Assembly (NCBI RefSeq): GCF_001625215.2
Contig: NC_030383.2
Location: 3,608,779-3,672,778 of the forward strand
Length of the DNA stretch: 64,000 bases
Origin: Daucus carota subsp. sativus
Lineage: Eukaryota > Streptophyta > Magnoliopsida > Apiales > Apiaceae
Reading direction: 5' to 3'
The notes below the pieces were generated by a model. It saw only the letters and a list, made by a program, of their open reading frames with translations, made no database searches and was not told the origin of the DNA. The translations under genes and the position numbers were made by a program. Below, in pieces: positions 58,001-64,000 of the stretch (positions are counted from its first letter, which is position 1; each line of letters starts with the position of its first letter).

Positions 58001-61000
58001 CTGTTATACAATTATTTTACAAGCCAGATGCAATAAGTTAGCTGTACAGAAAAACTAAATTCACCATCAACCGGAGGCAGATACACAGCCAGACACAAAA
58101 CTAAATGTCACAAATTTCTACCTATCTTCACTTCCTCAACAAATCTATTCATCATCGAGTTATTCTCCTTATTTTTTTTCTTTGGATCGAAATGGGAAAT
58201 CTTTCTCCTGTTCCATGAATCCAATTTTCATTTTGTCTGGAACAAGCCACTCTTGATTGGCTAAGATTTGATATTTGCTTCTGTCTCTCCCATTCTTCCG
58301 ATACAGTCAAATAGAATGCCCCAAGGTTACTACAATTTATAGGATCTTCAAACAAAGGAAGAGTCCTCGTTCTAGATTGTTGTTGTCTGCAATCGACCAG
58401 TATTTTCAACATAAAAAGTTTCTCATTATTAATTATTTGACAATGAGAAGTGAGAACTATCTTATTGCTGTAGATAAGTTCATTAGTCCCGAGATATGAT
58501 CTTCAGGTAAGGAGACATCTCTCTTTACACTTGTGACATGGACAGCCGTTTGGGGAAAAACGGGAATCTGGATAAATCTTAAATTCGAAGAAGCTAGCGG
58601 TACAAAATCAATATTTACAACATTGCAGCTCAGAAGTCTTATGGTAAAATTAAGCAGATAATGCGCATTTAAAAATATAAGCACTCATAAATTTTGCTTA
58701 CTTTTTCGGCATGGCTTTCTCATCAGACTTGTAAGTCCATTCAATCCCTTTCACTGCAGCCTTCTCCAGAGGATCACCAACCTACACCAACAAAGTTGCA
58801 ACTATAGCATATGAGAGTTGATCACAACTAAGGCCAATGGAAATGGTGAATTACTGAAACAAGTACTGTTGCTTTTGGCAACCTTATGCTTTTATTTGTT
58901 GAGTATTAACTGGAGAGGTTAGCGGAGTAAATAAGTTACACCATAGTATTGATGTATCTAGCTCCTTTAGCTACAGACTAACAGGAAACAGATCTAATTA
59001 TGCCCGTTCGAATAAAAAAACAACATGCCTCAGCTTCTCCAAATCTAATTACAGATGTTGAGATAAATGCTTCCGCAGCCCCCCACTGTCATCATCTAAA
59101 AATAGGACTCAAGCATTTGATACAGCTAAACGATAAATTTTTCTTGTACTCCTAAATACTGGTGACCAATTGCTTCTTAAAATCCCTTCAGAGGCAGCAA
59201 TTTGCACTTCCCGCAATAGCCTAAATTAAGAACCATATGACTTATTAACACCATATGCGGTCAATTTCAGAATTTGCACCACAATCCTTGCCTAACACAT
59301 ATAACAGTATCTTCTAAGTATATTCTACAAAAGATGACAAGTATGCACTTTTTAATACCACGAAACAAACTATTTTGCTTTATTATCTAATGCTACATAT
59401 TAGTTTCAGAATTTTTCACGAAAAATATTAATTTTAGCCAATAAGATTATGGAGCTATTAGATACCAGCTTGTTCTCCACAAAAACCAGTGCATGGCAAG
59501 ATGCTAGAATTTCCAGAGTGCGAGTGGGAACATTGGTCATTTCAGTTTCTAAGTCTGAGCTTTCTGTCAATCCACCAACCCCAGAAAACTCCTGCCAAAA
59601 TAAGCATCACCATAAAATCATATCGGCAAAGACAACATAACAAAACTAGAGCTGACACCAATTAATGAGCTGCGTACCATGTCATCAGATGTTAGTGTCC
59701 CAGTCTTATCGAAGCAACATATATCAACCTGCAGAAGGACAAAAAGGAATAAAGCATGTGAGCAGAAACAAAAAATGGACTGCATATACTGCACATTATA
59801 TGATTTCGATGCGCACATTGAAAATGTTTTCTAAGCTCGTAACTGAGAGAGACGGTCTTTTTTGGGCATCACTCACTGAATATTTATCAATATAAGTGAC
59901 TGCTTTTGAATGTATGCATAGAACAAAAACAGATATTCAAAAACATGCTGCATGTAGCATTAATGAATAATACCCACACCGCCAACAAAACATTACAAAT
60001 ATACAAATAAACATGGAACCATATAACTAATAAAATCTCTAGTTTATTTCAACAAAATAAAAAGTAAAATTTCCACTTGAACATAATAAATTATACAAAT
60101 AAACAGTGAGCCTTGTAAATATTACAATATCCACTTACTGGCATTAAGGGAAACAAATAAAAACTGTTATAACTCTCCAGCAACAAAACTCCTCCATTCA
60201 GGGTTTGCAAAAGCAACAAGAAACGTATTCAAGCACAAAACCACATGCGTTAAGGGAAACAAATAAAAACTCTTATAACTCTTCAGCAACAAAACTCCTC
60301 CATTCAAGGTTTGCGAAAGCAACAAGAAACGTATTCAAGTGCAAAACCACATAAGCACGATACAAGATCATAAGAAAGAAGTTACTTATAACACTGGACA
60401 CCTCTACAGAGTGATTTCCATATTTAAGTAAACATATAACAAACCCTTATATCGATCCATTCTTTTGCTTAACATAATAATATATCAACAAGATATATAT
60501 GATGTGCAAATCTATGCCAGCCCTGATATGACAGCTCATCTTAAAGACCATATTTGTTTGCTCACCTTCCCAGCAAAAGGGATACGAAAAGGTTCTGTAC
60601 AAAATATCCCGCGTCGAGCCAGTGCGATCAAAGATGTATTAACAGCTATTGATAGCTCCATTGGTAGCTCTGGCGGTATAACAGAAGTGATGATCAAAGA
60701 ACAACTAAGTATAAGCTTATATCTACTCCTAGTTGGGTCCTCAAGTCCCTGCAATGAAGCAAGCATCAGTGGTGCAAAAGGGTGTAACAGTCGATATCAT
60801 CAGCAGCTGAAGATAAGTTTTATTTGTTACCTTCACAAGTACATAACCAGCAGCAATTAAAGCGAATATAACTAAGAACAAAATAAAGAGGCCACTTTCC
60901 CAGCTGTTAGCAGTGACCTGCAATTGAAATAGTATATAGAAGTAAAAAAAATATACAAAAAATTAAGACGAATTGTAGTAGTGTACCAATTGTAAATTCT

Positions 61001-63806
61001 TAATAATGAACTATAATTGTTACCCTCTCTGTTGAGAAAAGAATTGTCCTCATCAATTTTCCTTGAGTAGTCTCAAACCCAGTTCGTAGGACAACAGCAA
61101 GGCAGCCCCCATCAGGAGTCCTCAAATGACAGGTCTGAGTCCAAAGAGAATGACAAGCTGCGTAAGTACAATAACCTTATTACCAGTGCGAAAAAAGTAA
61201 ATAACAAACAACCTTATCAGATGTATGTTGCAATATCTTTGTGCCCCCAAAAAGAACATGACTTTTATCTCGCCTGGCAGATAAGTTCTCTTCAGCCCCT
61301 CTTCCTATGATGGAGACCTGCACAAATCATTATTAATAATGGGAAATAATTGTCTGCATTTTGCAATCAACACAACTAAATTGCAGCAGAAAGACAAAGT
61401 AACAGCACACTAGTACACATCAAGCCGAATGTCTATTAGAAACTACTGAAGCATGTATAAAAGAATCCTCAAAAAATCTGTCATGCAATAACATGAATGT
61501 GTCCTGCATGAAAATAGATGCAGAGGTGTCCAAATTTCCACTACTTGCACAATAGAACTGCTCATTCTGCAGCTCTGTTAAATAGAAAAACAAGTCCTAC
61601 TGAACCACAAAGAATAGTTTAGCCAACAAGTACAAATTAATCAGCAGAGCTTAAGATTTAAATATTCAAATGTAAACATATATTTAATCAGACTTAGACA
61701 TTAAGTAACAAATTACTGCTTAGACTGACAATCCAGTGGTGGTTTTAAACACAATCATAAATCATAAACTACTTCACCAGCCAGCTAATAGAAACTATTT
61801 TTGAATCTTGGCAGGCTCGATTGGAAGATGTCTATATATATTGACAGGCCGAAAGATAAATGTCTTTGTTTCTGTAGCAAAGTTATTTCTATTCCCATTT
61901 ATTTGGGATTTGGGTTCTTGTGGTTGATGCAGCAATGGTATGTGCAGTTGATTCTGCCTACGGGAGTTGATCTTTAATAGAGGCCAATTATTATAGTTCA
62001 TTCTAAGGCATCATTGATCAGTTTCTCCTAAAGAAGTAATTCAACTGGAAATGAAGTTCAACAGCTTCAAAACAAATTAGTTCTTCGTGTGCATAACAAT
62101 AATCCCAATAGAATTCTATATGCACCTATAGGCCAAGACACTAGTCCTAAGCTACTTCGTATTTAGTGTTCACTTTCTCTTTACCCAACGGACATAAGAA
62201 GACAGCAGACCTTCCATTGTGGGGTAGATTCGCCAGTCAATATTGCTTCGTTTACAATAGCACTCCCGGATAATATAAGCATGTCAGCAGGAACAGCCTT
62301 ATCCTCTCCGTTTTGATCAGTGGAGCGGCCAATAGATACAACATCCCCTGGCAGAAGATCTGTCCCAGATATTTTAACCCACCTAAAGTATCAATCATCA
62401 GAAGAAAAACTGCATTAAAAATCTCATTAAATAATATAACTAAATTATCAAGAAGAAACATAGATCATCATCCAAATCTCCTACTTTCCACAGCGGTACA
62501 CCATTAGAGTTTGGCCATCTACTCTTACGCGTCGAAGCTCAGATAGAGTCTTTAACCGCGCTTTTGCCATTGTCGACTCAAACATAAACAGCATAAACAG
62601 GGTAAACAGACTGTAGTACCAGTATTCATCCAAACACCACAGCCCTACACAGAATACCTGCACATCATGAAACCGTTAAAAATGTAAAGAGCACCAGAAA
62701 ATTAAACAATGGCATCTAGAAAGAAATTTAAGCTTCGTTTCTTCCTTTTTATTTCCGGCTAGACATTGATGAACTAAATCACAACCTGAAACACAAAGAA
62801 GGGCTCCATGCAATGTTCTTTCATCAACTTCTGGAATGTAGGTTGTGGATATTCAAATCTGCAAACCCAAAAACACAAATAAGATAACAGCAAAGAAAGT
62901 AGATACGGGAAATACACACAGAAAGCTAGTGTAGATGTGATGACATTGTTCTTTTATTTGCCAAAAATGTCTTTTCACATCCCAGTCGTCGTAGAACAAA
63001 CATAATCAAGTTGCATTTAAATGTTCAAGTAGCAGAGAGAATATTTCCTTAACTTTCTCCCAATAATTTTCTTCCCAAAAATAGGATGATCGGGAGAGAA
63101 GCTCTTACACAAATGCCTACTTTTCAAAATTTCTCTTCCTTCCTACAATAAACTCAGGAGCACTCCGAAGAAAGTTTTTTCAATTTTATTTATTTCTCTT
63201 CTCGCGCCATCTCTTCTGTTACCTTCTTTTCTTCAACTAAAAAGTCTGGAGCATATATTGCTGATTATTGTAGATCTGACCTAATATGAAGACAATTGGA
63301 GTGTGGCCCACAACAAAACTAGTTGGCAGATAAAACATGAATGTAAATGATCCAAACGGATTGTATGAAATGACATATCAATACAAAATTGAGACTGGCG
63401 ACTTCAATTATCATTTAATAAAGTAATAGACAATTAAGAAAGTAAGCTAGCAGTTTTCATTTGCAGCAGGCTCATAAATTCATGTCCACAAGAATGGAAC
63501 AATTACTAAATCAAAAAATAAATTGAAGACGCGAATAAAGTAGTCAGACACTTATATATGCTAATTACTGCGACAGAATTTAACAGCTGTTCTAATGACT
63601 TACACATTACGTCCCCATTTCTGAGTAGCAGCAACGATCTTAGACTCTGTGCCATAGCCGGTACTTCTAAGATAGTAGCCAAATTGCTCCTTGGAAGGGT
63701 AAGGAAGCTTATTGAAGGTTTGATTCTCCTTTGAGTAAATAAAACATTGCTTTCTGAAGTCAAAATAAACTTCATCCTGGACTGCAGTGGATGAAGATAC
63801 AGATAA
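52086..63806 (-). CDS. PDR2: P5A-type ATPase, PDR2/MIA class, 5' end beyond the window
   Basis: Nineteen minus-strand exons give 1078 residues: 63806-63604, 62858-62786, 62657-62485, 62382-62211, 61317-61213, 61134-61024, 60917-60831, 60748-60566, 59728-59678, 59591-59466, 58781-58702, 57893-57785, 57367-57239, 56946-56881, 56775-56704, 55652-55501, 55297-55186, 55116-55000 and 53201-52086. About the first 100 residues are missing, compared with the usual ~1180. P-type hallmarks are present:
- TGES actuator loop (62226-62237).
- P5A membrane motif PPELPMELS.
- Phosphorylation motif [13 protein letters not shown] (exon 59728-59678).
- [10 protein letters not shown].
- [12 protein letters not shown] hinge (55018-55035).
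A charged linker with [10 protein letters not shown] and an [20 protein letters not shown] segment precedes the last six hydrophobic helices. P5A ATPases are ER transmembrane-helix dislocases. The Arabidopsis gene affects phosphate-starvation root growth and pollen development. All splice phases agree; no defect is seen. Confidence 0.95.
53202..54999 (-). other. Longest PDR2 intron, with repeats
   Basis: The 1.8-kb intron before the last exon includes a short (GTGGGA)n-type minisatellite at about 53388-53410 and a 17-base poly-C run at 54408-54424. Beside the latter, two overlapping minus-strand frames rich in His and Cys (54394-54693) look like low-complexity artefacts. Confidence 0.5.
55653..56703 (-). 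other. PDR2 intron with short tandem repeat
   Basis: A 1.05-kb intron. GTCCATCCAATCCAACG occurs twice in tandem at about 56028-56070. No other structure is evident. Confidence 0.45.
60144..60352. repeat. 106-bp tandem duplication in a PDR2 intron
   Basis: Two units start TTAAGGGAAACAAATAAAAAC at 60144 and 60250. They share AACTCCTCCATTCA and GCAACAAGAAACGTATTCAA, with few differences. The duplication lies in the intron between the transmembrane exon 60748-60566 and the DKTGT exon. Confidence 0.85.
61318..62210 (-). other. PDR2 intron, no element seen
   Basis: An 893-bp AT-rich intron. The 68-codon minus frame at 61795-62001 is not compatible with the exon phases on either side and is not called. 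Confidence 0.5.
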
Positions 63807-64000
63807 CTGCAGTAGCAATATATCAATATGAAAAGGATGGTAAACAATGAAAATATGTACACTAACTGAAATAAAATGAGCTTCTAGTTACCTTCTATTC
63901 TAAAAAAATAGTATACAATGATTTCATAGACTCTAGAACACATAAAGATCATTACCTCTGTCTTTAACTATAATATAAAGAGTAGATGCCAATAGAAAAT
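63807..64000 (-). other. Upstream intron of PDR2 to the window edge
   Basis: This sequence precedes the first visible exon, whose acceptor is at 63808-63807. A donor-like AGAG|GTAATG at about 63950 (minus strand) could end an earlier exon, but no matching family text is visible, so none is called. The N-terminal exons lie beyond 64000. Confidence 0.5.

Noticed and set aside
63945..63990. A further upstream PDR2 exon ending at AGAG|GTAATG
   Set aside because: The stretch after the nearest acceptor-like AG is only about 11 nt and shows no family text, so it cannot be supported.

Overview
The window is nuclear DNA of a flowering plant, most likely a eudicot. Genes are interrupted by AT-rich GT-AG introns, there is a nuclear tRNA-Lys gene, and the repeats are plant-type: a Ty3/gypsy chromovirus, a TRIM, Tourist, Stowaway and hAT-like MITEs, and Helitrons. 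The sequence alone does not fix the species. Exon models were built by hand from splice signals, reading-frame phase and family knowledge; all phases close.

Left part (1-12,738). Five ordinary genes are present. They are a DNA polymerase delta small subunit (POLD4-like, +, 741-1844), a folate-biopterin-transporter-family protein (-, 4636-2435), the chloroplast maltose exporter MEX1 (-, 10197-5926, nine exons), a G-patch protein (+, 11407-12051) and tRNA-Lys(UUU) (+, 12666-12738).

Middle (12,780-25,300). This is an accessory, transposon-rich stretch. It holds a direct duplication of a small two-exon gene for a secreted, proline-rich peptide that I cannot assign to a named family. The downstream copy (19178-19560) is intact and encodes 86 residues. 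The upstream copy (14034-15357) carries three insertions: a Tourist element upstream, a hAT-like element touching its TATA box, and a 691-bp element inside exon 2. That last element itself holds a 39-codon exon-like segment. Further right are Helitron ends, one containing ~90-bp tandem repeats, and several MITEs.

Right part (25,451-63,806). Two large conserved genes converge. The first is a TTC27/Emw1-type tetratricopeptide protein (+, 20 exons, 909 residues, 25451-50203). The second is a P5A-type ATPase of the PDR2/MIA class (-, 19 exons seen, running off the right edge, 63806-52086). Intron 7 of TTC27 holds a complete, apparently very young Reina-like LTR retrotransposon (33295-38595) with LTRs that read as identical, a 5-bp target duplication and one 1601-codon open frame. 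Intron 13 holds a complete TRIM, a hAT-like MITE with a palindromic 8-bp target duplication, and a third MITE sitting in a (TA)n tract.

The genes do not form one pathway. They are housekeeping functions (replication, plastid sugar export, RNA biology, ER membrane quality control) around a repeat-rich island. The most novel content is the duplicated secreted-peptide gene and the transposons that broke one copy.
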